From Paraglaciecola mesophila KMM 241 (lineage in GTDB: Bacteria; Pseudomonadota; Gammaproteobacteria; Enterobacterales; Alteromonadaceae): a stretch of 64,000 nt of DNA. A program made the position numbers and the translations under genes. The notes beneath the pieces were generated by a model. It searched no databases. It saw nothing but the letters and a program-made list of their open reading frames with translations, and was not told the DNA's origin. This document shows positions 35,307 through 45,218 of this stretch, piece after piece. The stretch covers positions 83,532-147,531 of the forward strand of contig NZ_BAEP01000074.1 in NCBI RefSeq assembly GCF_000315015.1, given 5' to 3'. Numbering within the stretch: position 1 is the stretch's first letter; every line of letters begins with the position of its first letter.

Positions 35307-36617
35307 ATGTTAAGACGTCAATTTTTACACGCACTGGGACTGGGCGCTGGGGCGGGCTTAGCCAGCATATCGTCATGTTTACAAGCTGCGCCAAAGTTAG
35401 CAAACGCAAATAACGCTCTCGCTCCAGGTGATTGGCAAGCGCTACGTAATTTGTTTCCACTGACTCGGGACTACATTCAACTATCGACATTTTTGTTAGC
35501 CTCGCACCCAGCACCTGTTTCTCAAGCCATCGAAAAGCACAGACACGCATTTGATGAAAACCCGTCAGATTATTGGCATCAACATTTTCTGACCATTGAC
35601 GGGAAAATAATGCAGGCCGCCGCTGACTACATGGGAGGTGAAGCAGAACACATTGCGTTAACAGACAGCACCACTATGGGGTTGGGCTTAATCTACAGTG
35701 GGCTAAAACTCCAAGCAGGGGATGAGATACTGCAAACTGTGCACGACCATTACTCCACTGATATGTCGTTGGCGCATCGGGCTAAACGTACTGGTGCCAC
35801 GGTTAAGCGTATCGCCTTGTATGACGAGCCCGCCCAGGTAAATGTGGATCAAGTGCTAAAGCGGTTGCATGGCGCTATTGGCAGGCAAACGAAAGTGGTA
35901 GCAGCTACGTGGGTGCATTCGTCCACTGGTGTAAAGCTGCCTATTCGGGCTATGGCAGATACCATTACCCAGCTTAATCAGCAGCGTAAAGGCGAGCAAC
36001 AAATACTATTCTGCGTTGATGGCGTTCACGGGTTTGGTATTGAAGATCAAGATATTAGCCACTTAGGCTGTGACTTTTTCGTTGCCGGCACTCACAAATG
36101 GATATTTGGCCCAAGGGGCACGGGCGTGATCTGGGGTAATGAAAGAGCATGGGCGCAAAGTGAGCCAGTTATTCCCAGTTTCGGTGGGTCTTACGATGTG
36201 TGGCTAGGGTCAGCGACGCAAGATGAAGTGCCGATTGGCGATCATATGTCTCCTGGCGGCTTTCACTCTTTCGAGCACCGCTGGGCATTGCCTGAGGCAT
36301 TTAAATTACACCTTCAATTAGGCAAGGCAAACGTGCAAAAGCGTATTCATCAATTAAACACGCAAACTAAACAAGGCCTAGCAAAAATGCCTCATGTGAC
36401 TTTGTATACACCGAGTGACAGTTCTCTTTCATCTGGCTTAGTGTGCTTTGATGTGAAAGGGTTAGCGCCCGAAACAGTGGTAGAAAAGATGCACGCCAAA
36501 GGCATCATTATGAGCAGCACACCTTATCGGCAAAGCTATGCGCGATTTGCGCCGTCACTGCTTAATAACGAACAGGAAATAGAATTGGCGCTGGCTGAAA
36601 TTCGTGCACTGGCGTAG
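35307..36617 (+). CDS. Tat-exported class V aminotransferase-fold PLP enzyme
   Basis: A 436-residue PLP enzyme of the class V fold, close to isopenicillin-N epimerase or cysteine desulfurase relatives. The PLP lysine is K264 in GTHKWIFGPRGTG, and CVDGVHGFG carries the cofactor Asp. Unlike cytosolic family members it begins MLRRQFLHALGLGAGAGLAS, a twin-arginine signal (RRxFL). The Cys at 24 lies in I-S-S-C, which also fits a lipobox. Export of a folded PLP enzyme would need Tat. ATG 35307 follows GGGAGGATC. The activity is unknown. It faces the FadE-family gene, with a strong bidirectional terminator between. Confidence 0.85.
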   Translation: MLRRQFLHALGLGAGAGLASISSCLQAAPKLANANNALAPGDWQALRNLFPLTRDYIQLSTFLLASHPAPVSQAIEKHRHAFDENPSDYWHQHFLTIDGKIMQAAADYMGGEAEHIALTDSTTMGLGLIYSGLKLQAGDEILQTVHDHYSTDMSLAHRAKRTGATVKRIALYDEPAQVNVDQVLKRLHGAIGRQTKVVAATWVHSSTGVKLPIRAMADTITQLNQQRKGEQQILFCVDGVHGFGIEDQDISHLGCDFFVAGTHKWIFGPRGTGVIWGNERAWAQSEPVIPSFGGSYDVWLGSATQDEVPIGDHMSPGGFHSFEHRWALPEAFKLHLQLGKANVQKRIHQLNTQTKQGLAKMPHVTLYTPSDSSLSSGLVCFDVKGLAPETVVEKMHAKGIIMSSTPYRQSYARFAPSLLNNEQEIELALAEIRALA

Positions 36618-36672
36618 CACCAGAAATTGAGCCGGTAAAGATCGCTAGAACCTTCGCGGACTAAAAGCAAAA

Positions 36673-36704
36673 AAAAGGGGATGATATAAATATCATCCCC
36701 TTTT
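36673..36704. terminator. Bidirectional terminator between convergent genes
   Basis: Perfect 14-bp stem AAAAGGGGATGATA / TATCATCCCCTTTT with a 4-base loop, with A and T ends. It serves the PLP-enzyme gene (plus) and the acyl-CoA dehydrogenase gene (minus). Confidence 0.85.
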
Positions 36705-36721
36705 CGCTTCCCCTGCCTGCT

Positions 36722-38977
36722 TTACGCGGCGTCTGTGTGCGTTTCAGGTTCACCTTTGACGAGCTGTTGATTTGCATCAAGCAACTCCATATCAAAGGTG
36801 TACTCATCAACACGCACGGCTAGTTGTCGCTTATTATTATAATCGATTACGCGAGCGTATTCGTTCGCGCTTAGTTCACCGTTTTCATGCAGCTTAGTCA
36901 CTGCATTTTCAAAGGAAACAAACGGAACCACAGGATCCTTACGGAGTGCTTTTTGCACAACTTTAAGAATAGGCATGACATCGTGCTTTGCAGCAAATGC
37001 TTCTTGGTTGATGTGATTACCATCACCAGGAATAACCTTAACCAAGTGGGTTAAATCTGCCATGATCGAGCTTTGCGCCATAGTGGCATCAGAAAGCTGT
37101 CGTTTTAGCTTGTCAGATATGGCCGGAACTGAGCGCGTAAAAGTGTTGGTTAATACACGCATCAAACCACGAGTGGCCGTGTTCGGGAAATTACTGACGA
37201 ATTCATTCAAAGCCTGCTCACCCTGCAATAAACACCATTGAATGGCGTATTCGAAGTAAGGCTTGGCTTCAATTCGGTTTGTTACACGTTGCTCGTAAAA
37301 ACGAACCACCGCCATAGAGGCATACAAGTAACTCATTACATCACCCAAACGTGCCGACAGCATCTCGGCTTTCTTCAAATCACCCCCAAGAACGAGCAAG
37401 GATAAATCAGCAAGAGGTGCTAGTTTAGCCGAGAGGGCATTCATGCGTTTTTCGTATGGCTTCACTTCAGGCAAGCTTGATTGTGCACCGCGCGTAAAGG
37501 TTAAATAGCTTTTACTAAAGCTGCGCAATGAATTCTTAACACTAAAGCTGATGGTTTTACCTAGCACTTTATTAAATTCTTTGTCTGCTGAGGCTTCATC
37601 GCTGTGAATAAGATCAACCATTTCTTTCATATGTGGGTGACAGCGCATAGCGCCTTGACCAAATATCATTAAGCTTCTGGTTAAAATGTTTGCACCTTCA
37701 ACCGTAATGGCAATGGGTTGCGCTGCATAACCATTCGCTAAGGTATTCTGTGGCCCGCGTTGAATGGCTTTACCCGCTTGAATATCCATAGCGGTGTTGC
37801 ACACATCACGACCTAATTCAGTCATGTGGTATTTAGCCATTGCCGTTACAACAGAGGGCTTAAGGCCTAGGCCAAGTCCTTCTGTGGTTAATACGCGCAT
37901 GGCTTCTAGTACAAAGGTTTTACCGGCGATATCAGCAAGCTTTTCTTGGATCCCTTCGAAACGCCCAATTGGCACACCGAATTGTTCACGTACGAACGAG
38001 TACTCAGCGGTTGATTTGAGTGCAGACTGCGCAGAAGCAACGCCCATTGCAGGAAGGGAAATTCCGCGCCCTGCGCCTAAGCAACTAACCAGCATCTGCC
38101 AACCACGGCCAATGTTTTTCTGACCACCAATGATGAAATCCATTGGTATAAACACTTTATTACCACGGGTGGTACCGTTGTAGAAACGAATACCCATAGG
38201 ATCGTGACGGTTGCCTAATTCAACACCAGAATGGGATTTAGGAATTAAGGCGCAGGTGATACCTAGCTCAACTTTGTCGCCCAATAAATGGTCGGGGTCG
38301 AATACTTTAAACGCTAAACCAAGCACGGTGGCAATTGGCGCAAGTGTGATGTAACGCTTATCCCACGTCACCGATAAGCCCAGCACTTCTTCTCCGTTGT
38401 ACATTTCTTTAGTCACAATCCCTGTATCAGGAATAGCACCCGCATCTGAGCCTGCCTCAGGGCTGGTCAGTGCAAAACATGGAATGTCTTTGCCCACAGC
38501 TAGATTAGGTAGCCAGTGGTCCTGCTGCTCTGTGGTACCGTAATGCATTAGCAGCTCGCCCGGTCCTAATGAATTAGGCACCATAACAGTTACCGCAACC
38601 GCGCTGCTTTTGACAGCAATAGTAGCGACTATGGTTGAGTTGGCGTAAGGAGAGAACTCTAATCCGCCGAATCTTTTCGGAATAATCAAAGCGAAAAATT
38701 TATTTACTGATAGAAAGTCCAATACCTTTTGCGGTAAGTGATCGCCGTTTTGCAGTTCGTAGTCGTCAACCATTTCCAATAGTTCTTGTACTGGACCGTC
38801 TAAGAAGGCTTGCTCATCTGCGCTCAATGTCGCTTTAGGGATGGCGCGCAAGGCTTGCATGTCAGGGGTACCACGATAGATGGATGATTCAATCCATACG
38901 TCACCCGCATCTAACGCTTCTTGTTCTGTTAAAGAAATTGCTGGTAATACTTTTTTAAGGTTTGTTCTAATACTCAT
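36722..38977 (-). CDS. Acyl-CoA dehydrogenase, FadE family
   Basis: A 751-residue acyl-CoA dehydrogenase of the large FadE type: an N-terminal extension, the FAD/acyl-CoA dehydrogenase core (LGPGELLMHYGTTEQQ, CFALTSPEAGSDAG) and a long DUF1974-type C-terminus. E. coli FadE is 814 residues, so this is a somewhat shorter member; some Alteromonadales carry more than one. It does the first beta-oxidation step, dehydrogenating acyl-CoA to trans-2-enoyl-CoA. It has its own start and a FadR-like site just upstream, fitting co-regulation with fadIJ. Chain-length preference is unknown. Confidence 0.9.
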   Translation of the reverse strand: MSIRTNLKKVLPAISLTEQEALDAGDVWIESSIYRGTPDMQALRAIPKATLSADEQAFLDGPVQELLEMVDDYELQNGDHLPQKVLDFLSVNKFFALIIPKRFGGLEFSPYANSTIVATIAVKSSAVAVTVMVPNSLGPGELLMHYGTTEQQDHWLPNLAVGKDIPCFALTSPEAGSDAGAIPDTGIVTKEMYNGEEVLGLSVTWDKRYITLAPIATVLGLAFKVFDPDHLLGDKVELGITCALIPKSHSGVELGNRHDPMGIRFYNGTTRGNKVFIPMDFIIGGQKNIGRGWQMLVSCLGAGRGISLPAMGVASAQSALKSTAEYSFVREQFGVPIGRFEGIQEKLADIAGKTFVLEAMRVLTTEGLGLGLKPSVVTAMAKYHMTELGRDVCNTAMDIQAGKAIQRGPQNTLANGYAAQPIAITVEGANILTRSLMIFGQGAMRCHPHMKEMVDLIHSDEASADKEFNKVLGKTISFSVKNSLRSFSKSYLTFTRGAQSSLPEVKPYEKRMNALSAKLAPLADLSLLVLGGDLKKAEMLSARLGDVMSYLYASMAVVRFYEQRVTNRIEAKPYFEYAIQWCLLQGEQALNEFVSNFPNTATRGLMRVLTNTFTRSVPAISDKLKRQLSDATMAQSSIMADLTHLVKVIPGDGNHINQEAFAAKHDVMPILKVVQKALRKDPVVPFVSFENAVTKLHENGELSANEYARVIDYNNKRQLAVRVDEYTFDMELLDANQQLVKGEPETHTDAA

Positions 38978-38991
38978 GATAATTACTCATC

Positions 38992-39008
38992 CGCTCATCT
39001 GACCAGTT
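38992..39008 (-). promoter_or_regulatory. FadR-like operator half-site
   Basis: The half GACCAGTT (39001-39008) is a perfect FadR half-site. The other half, CGCTCATC, agrees at only 4 of 8 positions with AACTGGTC. The site begins 15 bases upstream of the acyl-CoA dehydrogenase start. Tentative. Confidence 0.35.
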
Positions 39009-39302
39009 GGGTTTTATACTACGCAATTTCTAGAATAGATCAAATTTATCTTCAGTATATAGGTGCTTAAAGCGCCCAGTGGCATGTAAACTTTATTAAA
39101 CGAAAGTTACGCTTTAGCTTTTAAAAATGTAATTTAATCAATTGGATAAAGTTAGTTTTAATTGGTTTTTAAAAAAGAAGCATTGAACAAACGCTGACGA
39201 AATAAAAATAATATTTATCATCGTCACGTTGATGAAGCACAGTTTTTTACTAGCCTTTGCTGGTAGGTTATTTACTCAAAGGTGTTAAAGAGGATTAGCT
39301 GA
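39009..39302. other. Intergenic region upstream of the acyl-CoA dehydrogenase
   Basis: The 325-base gap from 38978 to 39302 between two minus-strand genes contains the FadR-like site and an AT-rich stretch with the likely promoter. No gene seen. Confidence 0.4.
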
Positions 39303-40088
39303 TCACTTCTCAAACATTATTCTTATTGATTGGTACTTACCGAAACCTTTGGCCTGATAGACAGCGAAATGTAAATGGGGCAGGGAGGAGAAGCCAGTAT
39401 TACCTGAATAACCAATGAGTTGGCCCCGCTTAATATCTTGTCCAAGGGTAGGCACCACGCCATTTTGTTGTAAATGATAGTACTCACCTGTCGTGCCGTC
39501 ATCATGCAGTATAGTGATGAAATTAGCGTATTTAGCGAAGTTTCTATTGGCACCACCTCTATTATGCTTTTGCTGTAAGTCGATCACTTGACCACCACGT
39601 GCCGCATGAATAGGCGTACCTATTGGCATCGCAAAATCCACTGCGTATCGCGAAGCCCCTTGATGACTATAGCCGCCGTTAAACCCTTGCACCACCCTAA
39701 ACGTCTTGCGCTTCCCGTAGGGTAGCGCATATTGGTAACTATCATCATGTTGGGCGTTTTCGATTCCTGGGGTCCAGTAAAAATCTTCCTTGCTGCGCAC
39801 TGGGCGATGGGTATCAATAGCCTGCAATGTTAATATTTTAACGCGTTCCAAGGGTCCCAAAACCCGTGTTTTAGTGTAGCGATCTTTTACTATTATTTCG
39901 GTTTTAAGGTTTCGTGTTCTCACGTCTAACGTAGAGGTGATGGGGTAGGGTTTATTATTGCTCAACCAGTATTCTATCACCTTGCCATGTTCAACTTTTT
40001 CAAAACACGCCCAATTATCTATGCAATAGGCTTGGGTCGCACATGAGAAACAAGATAAAAATGCGATAACGAACCAATGTTTAACCAT
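39303..40088 (-). CDS. Secreted M23-family peptidase (LytM-like)
   Basis: A 261-residue exported protein with a signal peptide (about 20 residues, ATQA/YCID), a beta-rich N-terminal part and a C-terminal M23 domain with the zinc motif HxxxxxxxD (SHQGASRYAVDF) and HLHFAVYQ. The M23 fold cleaves peptidoglycan cross-bridges or pseudo-substrates. I chose ATG 40088, preceded by AAAAGGG; the ORF can extend to 40124 but that start places a non-signal segment first. It is divergent from MaoC. Confidence 0.88.
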   Translation of the reverse strand: MVKHWFVIAFLSCFSCATQAYCIDNWACFEKVEHGKVIEYWLSNNKPYPITSTLDVRTRNLKTEIIVKDRYTKTRVLGPLERVKILTLQAIDTHRPVRSKEDFYWTPGIENAQHDDSYQYALPYGKRKTFRVVQGFNGGYSHQGASRYAVDFAMPIGTPIHAARGGQVIDLQQKHNRGGANRNFAKYANFITILHDDGTTGEYYHLQQNGVVPTLGQDIKRGQLIGYSGNTGFSSLPHLHFAVYQAKGFGKYQSIRIMFEK

Positions 40089-40385
40089 ATAGACCCTTTT
40101 GCGATTGCTGACGTCGATTTTCATTTATATGCAGACCCAAAAAGTACGAATAAATTTGTTCAGTGAGAATAATATTGGATAAATAACAGCATCCACCCAC
40201 CAAATTAGTGCCAAAGTGATCATGAGTGTTAATGTTGACTATATATCAACAGAGCATTTCGCCTAAATTGCGAGATTTTTCCTCGTATTTAATTTATACA
40301 TCTACATAAGTTCAGGTGAGTTGTCATATCAAGAGACGGGGTGCTAGCGTAACTGCGACCAAAATACTTTTTAAAGGAGCCAATG

Positions 40386-40832
40386 ATGGCTAAAGGTTTA
40401 TTGCAAATTGAAGTCGCTGAAGAGCTAACCCCAAGCGCGTGGTTAAAAATAGATCAAGCGCGTATAAACTTATTCGCTGATGCCACAGGTGACCACCAAT
40501 GGATACATATTGATCCGAAGCGCTGTGAAAAAGAAAGTCCCTTTAAAACCACTATTGCCCATGGTTATTTGAGTGTGACCTTAATGCCAGAGTCCTTCTA
40601 TCATATGGTTCAGCTCGATTCTGCAAGCCAAACTGTATTGAACTATGGGATTGACAAAATACGCTTTTTAGAGCCTGTGCGGGTCAACGATGAAATTCGT
40701 TTTGTCTCTTCTCTTGCGAGGAAAGAAAAGAAGCCGTTAGGTACCTTATTTAGCTTTCACACCCAGATAGAAATCAAAGGCAGAGACAAGCCCGCAGCAG
40801 TAGGCACTTTTTTGATGATGTTACTGGCTTAA
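40386..40832 (+). CDS. MaoC-family (R)-specific enoyl-CoA hydratase-like protein
   Basis: A 148-residue hot-dog protein with the hydratase-2 motif FADATGDHQWIHID followed by TIAHGYLSV. The catalytic Asp and His of the family lie in this region. It hydrates trans-2-enoyl-CoA, linking beta-oxidation with storage or other acyl-CoA pathways. Two tandem ATGs are present; I prefer the second (40386) because AGGAG then has a 6-base spacer (3 for the first, 40383). It is a single gene with a hairpin after it. Confidence 0.85.
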   Translation: MAKGLLQIEVAEELTPSAWLKIDQARINLFADATGDHQWIHIDPKRCEKESPFKTTIAHGYLSVTLMPESFYHMVQLDSASQTVLNYGIDKIRFLEPVRVNDEIRFVSSLARKEKKPLGTLFSFHTQIEIKGRDKPAAVGTFLMMLLA

Positions 40833-40842
40833 ACTTTAGTAT

Positions 40843-40871
40843 GAGCAATCTTTTTACCTGTTAGATTGCTC
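40843..40871 (+). terminator. Weak hairpin after MaoC
   Basis: 9-bp stem GAGCAATCT / AGATTGCTC with an 11-base loop and only a short T-rich tail. Possible terminator. Confidence 0.45.
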
Positions 40872-41113
40872 TCTTCCACTGATCTGGTCCGACCATGAGT
40901 TGAACGAATGTTTACATATAAGTAACATTGCGTTTACATCCAACGAATCCCCCCCTACTATCATTGTGACGCGTTATTTTAGCGCCCGAGAATCAGTCAC
41001 TTACTGGTTGGAATTAGAACTATTAGACAATATTGACGCGCGGTCTGAGTGGTTGGAAAGGTCCGTTGTTAACACGCTCGATTTGAATCTAATAATTACC
41101 TCGAGAACACACA

Positions 41114-43798
41114 ATGAAGATAAATACACGAGTCAGTGCTTTAGCCGCGGCCATTTCCGCACAGTTTTTATTTGCTACGCCTACAGTATTAGCCCAAGAA
41201 GCTGATGTAGAGAAAAAAGAAGACATCGAAATGATCATGGTGACCGGTAGTTTCGTTCGCCGCAGTGAAAACTTTGAATCACCGTCCCCATTGTCCGTCG
41301 TTGATAGCGTCGCTATTGACGCCCTTGGCGCGAAAAATATCGCCGATATTACACAAACATTAACCATTAACACTGGGGCTGAAAATAACCCCGACGCATT
41401 TACGCAAAATGCGACAGCCGGTACGTCAAATATTAACCTTCGTGGTCTTGGCGTGGCATCGACGTTGGTTTTGTTGAACAATAAACGTCAAGTAGTTAAT
41501 GCCCAGCCGACCAACAATGGATTAAATTTCGTTGATACTAGCTCGCTCGTTCCAATGATAGCTATTGACCGTGTGGAGATCATTAAAGATGGTGCATCTG
41601 CTTTATATGGCTCGGATGCTGTAGCAGGGGTAGTTAACTTTATTACCAAGCGTAATTATGATGGTGTGAAACTCAGTGCGGACTATCAAGACGGTGCCCA
41701 CGGCAATAACAAAGAGTATGTATTGCAAGGTTTATGGGGTACCAGTAATGAAGATAGCAGTATTATTGCCGCGGTAAGTTACACTAATCGCTCCCCGTTA
41801 TTTATAAAAGATCGTCGTTTGAGTCGTCCTGAAGATGACAGCAGTGCGTTGGGCAATCCGGGCTCGTACTTTATTGGCGCAACACCCTTTATTGATCCCT
41901 ATGGGTGTGAAGAGTACGGCGGTGCATCTAATGTGTTAGCGCCTCCCGGTACCGTGCCGGGCCTAGATGTAGGTCTTTGTATGTTTGATTTCGGTAAAGA
42001 TTATTCATACGTACCAGATGAATCTCGTCTTAACGCCTATGTAAAAGCGGAATATGAGTTATCCGACGAAATGAGTTGGACGACTGAAGTGAGCTTTGCA
42101 CGTAACCGTGCATCTCGGGGGGGCGCGCCAAGTTTCCCAATCCTTACTGGACCGGTGGTGCCTGCTGATCACCCTGAAAACCCATTTGGACAAGCTGTGA
42201 CCTTTTTCGGCCGTGCTGAAGGTAACGGTAAAGCACCTGATTTTGCTAATACTGAATCCGATACATTTCGTTTTAACACCGCGCTGCAAGGTGAGCTAGA
42301 GCATGGTTTCTGGGAAGTCAGTTACACCAATGCAACCAACGATTTCTTTTTTAGCGTACCAGACGTGTTGAACACAGAGTTTAACTTAGCGTTAAACGGT
42401 TTGGGCGGCGGACAATGTAATCCATTAACGGGTACGCCAGGGGAAGGAGATTGCGAATACTTTAATCTTTTCGCAACATCGTACACAACTGCGCCTAACT
42501 CTCAGTACGTAATTGATTCATTTACGGGTCTTGAAACCATCGATTCAAAAGCTGATTTACAAGTATTTGAAGGCTTTATGTCATTCGATGTGTTTGATAT
42601 GGATGGCGGAGCTGCAGGTTTGGCATTTGGTTTACAATACCGTGATGAATCTTTGAGCCAAGATTACGATGCACTGGCTAATCAAGACAGCTTTACGTTT
42701 GTAATTGGTAACCCCGACTTTGACGGCTCATTAGATGTGTGGGCTGCATTTGCTGAAATGGCATTGCCTGTAACGGATGACTTAGATATTCAACTTGCTG
42801 TGCGTTACGAAGATTACGGCGGCACCATTGGTGATACGATTGACCCTAAAGTAGCTTTTTCATATAGAGCCAGTGAACAATTGTCTTTACGAGGTTCAAT
42901 TTCAACATCTTTCAGAGCGCCAACGGTATTCTTAAGAAATGGTGGGGGAACCTCGCTACAACAACTCGTTGACCCTCTTATCGGTGCAAATGCATTCGCT
43001 GCAGTGCGCACAGTAGGTAATGAAGATTTAAAACCTGAAGAATCTACCGCATACAACCTTGGTGTGTCGTTCGAGCCTATTAGCGACTTTTCTATTGAAG
43101 TTGACTACTGGAACTTCGAGTTTGAGGATTTGATTATTCAAGAGAATCCGCAGGCTGTATTAAACTTAGACCCAAGCGATCCTGAGCGTGTTGTTCGTGC
43201 AGGCGACCCACTTACAGGCCCATTGACACAAGTTAACAACACTTATGTTAATGCAAGCTCTCTTGAAACATCAGGTTTAGATTTTGTGACCAGTTACAAG
43301 ATTGATACGGACGCTGGTATGTTTGTACCATCAATCAATGCTACTTACATTCTGGAATACGAACTAAACGACCCGCAAGCAGGTAAAGTCGATGGGGCAG
43401 GGCGTAGAAACTTTACAAATATAGGCACATCCTCGCCTGAACTACGTTTAAACCTTGGGCTAAATTGGTCCTCGGGTGCTCATTCTGCCAATATCTTTGC
43501 CCGTTATATTGATAGTTATGATGATGATCAAAACTGTGCAGATGGCAGTGTCAATACCGGTTCATGTGAAGGATTAGGAGGGTTTAAAGGAGTTGATAGC
43601 CAAGTGACCTATGACGTGCAGTACAACGTTAATTTGGGGACTTTGTTCGATACACAGAACAACTATGTATTGTCTGTGGGCGGGATTAACATCACAGATG
43701 AAGAGCCACCACAGTTATTCACTAACAGTGGCTTTGATAGTAAAGTGCATGACCCAAGAGGGCGTCAAATATACGCGCGCTTCGCCGTCGAGTTCTAG
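41114..43798 (+). CDS. TonB-dependent receptor
   Basis: An 894-residue outer-membrane transporter. It has a signal peptide of 27 residues (VLA/QEA), a likely TonB box in IEMIMVTG, a plug domain with NLRGLGVASTLVLLNNKRQ and IEIIKDGASALYGSDAVAGVVNF (given here by parts at residues 110-180), then a beta-barrel of about 700 residues ending in a C-terminal aromatic (RFAVEF). It imports an unknown large ligand, often a siderophore or carbohydrate in marine Alteromonadales. It is not in an operon with a SusD-like partner. It is closed by a UUCG-capped terminator. Confidence 0.92.
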   Translation: MKINTRVSALAAAISAQFLFATPTVLAQEADVEKKEDIEMIMVTGSFVRRSENFESPSPLSVVDSVAIDALGAKNIADITQTLTINTGAENNPDAFTQNATAGTSNINLRGLGVASTLVLLNNKRQVVNAQPTNNGLNFVDTSSLVPMIAIDRVEIIKDGASALYGSDAVAGVVNFITKRNYDGVKLSADYQDGAHGNNKEYVLQGLWGTSNEDSSIIAAVSYTNRSPLFIKDRRLSRPEDDSSALGNPGSYFIGATPFIDPYGCEEYGGASNVLAPPGTVPGLDVGLCMFDFGKDYSYVPDESRLNAYVKAEYELSDEMSWTTEVSFARNRASRGGAPSFPILTGPVVPADHPENPFGQAVTFFGRAEGNGKAPDFANTESDTFRFNTALQGELEHGFWEVSYTNATNDFFFSVPDVLNTEFNLALNGLGGGQCNPLTGTPGEGDCEYFNLFATSYTTAPNSQYVIDSFTGLETIDSKADLQVFEGFMSFDVFDMDGGAAGLAFGLQYRDESLSQDYDALANQDSFTFVIGNPDFDGSLDVWAAFAEMALPVTDDLDIQLAVRYEDYGGTIGDTIDPKVAFSYRASEQLSLRGSISTSFRAPTVFLRNGGGTSLQQLVDPLIGANAFAAVRTVGNEDLKPEESTAYNLGVSFEPISDFSIEVDYWNFEFEDLIIQENPQAVLNLDPSDPERVVRAGDPLTGPLTQVNNTYVNASSLETSGLDFVTSYKIDTDAGMFVPSINATYILEYELNDPQAGKVDGAGRRNFTNIGTSSPELRLNLGLNWSSGAHSANIFARYIDSYDDDQNCADGSVNTGSCEGLGGFKGVDSQVTYDVQYNVNLGTLFDTQNNYVLSVGGINITDEEPPQLFTNSGFDSKVHDPRGRQIYARFAVEF

Positions 43799-43814
43799 AC
43801 TCAGCACTTTATGT

Positions 43815-43842
43815 AAAAAAACCTGCTTCGGCAGGTTTTTTT
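43815..43842 (+). terminator. Terminator of the TonB receptor
   Basis: CCTGC-TTCG-GCAGG tetraloop hairpin extended by A and T runs. A classic strong terminator. Confidence 0.88.
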
Positions 43843-43973
43843 GTTTCAACGGTTTGTAAACTTAAGTGACCGAATGTCATCTAAGTAAATCACGCCCTCG
43901 CTTTCATTTTGATAGGCTAACGGCATGATAGACATTGCCACTCAACTCGATGAACCGTATATAGGAGGATTAC

Positions 43974-44279
43974 ATGGTAGATAAATTATCAGAAAGTGAA
44001 ACGCAAGCTAAGTTGGTTGAGCTCAACCAAGGTTTGCCCGCAGATCAACATTGGCATATTAGCGACAGCAAACTCGCCAAGAACTTCAAGTTTAAGAGCT
44101 TTATTCGTGCGTTCGGCTGGATGAGTCAAATCGCCATTTGGGCAGAAAAGCTCAATCATCATCCTGAATGGTTCAATGTATATAATAAAGTGGAGGTTAA
44201 ACTCACTACCCATGACGTTGGTGGTTTAAGTGAACTGGATTTTAAACTGGCGTCTAAGATGGATCTGTTGCAGGTCTAG
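43974..44279 (+). CDS. phhB: Pterin-4a-carbinolamine dehydratase PhhB
   Basis: A 101-residue pterin carbinolamine dehydratase, with the active-site block NHHPEW and the downstream [11 protein letters not shown]. It regenerates the pterin cofactor of phenylalanine hydroxylase. ATG 43974 follows ATAGGAGG. The hydroxylase phhA is not in the neighbourhood, so the protein may recycle pterins elsewhere or serve as a DCoH-like helper. A palindrome follows, then the initiator tRNA promoter. Confidence 0.9.
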   Translation: MVDKLSESETQAKLVELNQGLPADQHWHISDSKLAKNFKFKSFIRAFGWMSQIAIWAEKLNHHPEWFNVYNKVEVKLTTHDVGGLSELDFKLASKMDLLQV

Positions 44280-44322
44280 TTAGCTGTTTATCTTGCCTTA
44301 GCGCACAACGTAACCAGTGGTT

Positions 44323-44341
44323 TTGTATGAATTGCATACAA
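44323..44341. repeat. Inverted repeat between phhB and metY
   Basis: TTGTATG / CATACAA with a 5-base spacer. It lies about 45 bases upstream of the tRNA promoter; role unknown. Confidence 0.4.
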
Positions 44342-44387
44342 TCCAATAAACCTTCTGGATTTATTTGAGTTTTATGCTTCACAAGGC

Positions 44388-44415
44388 TTGCGCGTCTCAG
44401 TTAGCTATGTATAAT
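44388..44415 (+). promoter_or_regulatory. Sigma-70 promoter of the initiator tRNA
   Basis: TTGCGC, 16 bases, then a perfect TATAAT. The following ACGCCCC is a GC-rich discriminator, as in promoters under stringent control of stable RNAs. Transcription would begin near 44422, giving a leader of about 50 bases before the tRNA. Confidence 0.75.
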
Positions 44416-44474
44416 ACGCCCCACTCGAGACGCGACACGCAATGCATAGTGTCCTTATCGAAAAAGATTTCAAG

Positions 44475-44551
<77 letters not shown>

Positions 44552-44612
44552 CTTTTTGAAACTTGGCATTCAGCCAATTTTCAGTGAGAATAGTGGACTA
44601 GGGTCCAGAAAC

Positions 44613-44640
44613 AAAAAGCCCCGCTTGTACGGGGCTTTTT
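44613..44640 (+). terminator. Terminator after the initiator tRNA
   Basis: Perfect 11-bp stem AAAAAGCCCCG / CGGGGCTTTTT, six-base loop. It lies between the tRNA and rimP, so the downstream operon depends on read-through or on a promoter in the short gap before 44712. Confidence 0.85.
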
Positions 44641-44711
44641 GTTATCCTTTTTATCCTGTTTTTAATTTACTCTGGGCTTATGGCCCTTTTTTCGTTTTTG
44701 GAGCGTGAATT

Positions 44712-45170
44712 TTGTCACAACTAGAACAGAAATTAACTGAAATGTTGACCGCACCTGTTGAAGCGCTTGGCTTTGAAATGGTGGGGATTGAATTTGTTCG
44801 CGCTGGAAAACATTCAACCATGCGCGTTTACATTGATCACCCTGACGGTATTTCAGTGGATCATTGTGCAGAAGTGAGTCATCAAGTGAGTGCCGTACTT
44901 GATGTAGAAGATCCAATTAATACCGAATACAACTTAGAAGTGTCCTCGCCGGGCATGGAACGTCCATTATTTAAGTTACAACATTATATCGAATCAGTGG
45001 GTGAAATCGTCACATTACGATTAAAGATGCCAATGGGAGACAGACGTAACTTTAAAGGTAAGTTATTGTCCGAAGCCGATGGCATGTTAACTATTGAAGT
45101 GGATAACCAAGAATTTGTATTGGCCTTTGCCAATATTGAAAAAGGCAATGTTGTTCCAACGTTTGATTGA
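44712..45170 (+). CDS. rimP: Ribosome maturation factor RimP
   Basis: A 152-residue 30S assembly factor (E. coli 150). The N-terminus [26 protein letters not shown] and [11 protein letters not shown] are family marks. It starts at TTG 44712 with GGAGCG upstream; no ATG gives the expected N-terminus. It is the first protein gene of the rimP-nusA-infB-rbfA-truB series. Confidence 0.95.
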   Translation: MSQLEQKLTEMLTAPVEALGFEMVGIEFVRAGKHSTMRVYIDHPDGISVDHCAEVSHQVSAVLDVEDPINTEYNLEVSSPGMERPLFKLQHYIESVGEIVTLRLKMPMGDRRNFKGKLLSEADGMLTIEVDNQEFVLAFANIEKGNVVPTFD

Positions 45171-45218
45171 GTAGATGGCCATTAAGGCTTTTGCTAAAGA
45201 ATAATCAGTGAGGCAATC

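Noticed and set aside
40900..41205. Plus-strand open frame of 101 codons before the TonB receptor
   Set aside because: It runs out of frame into the receptor gene, has no ribosome site or family resemblance, and its position fits the receptor leader.
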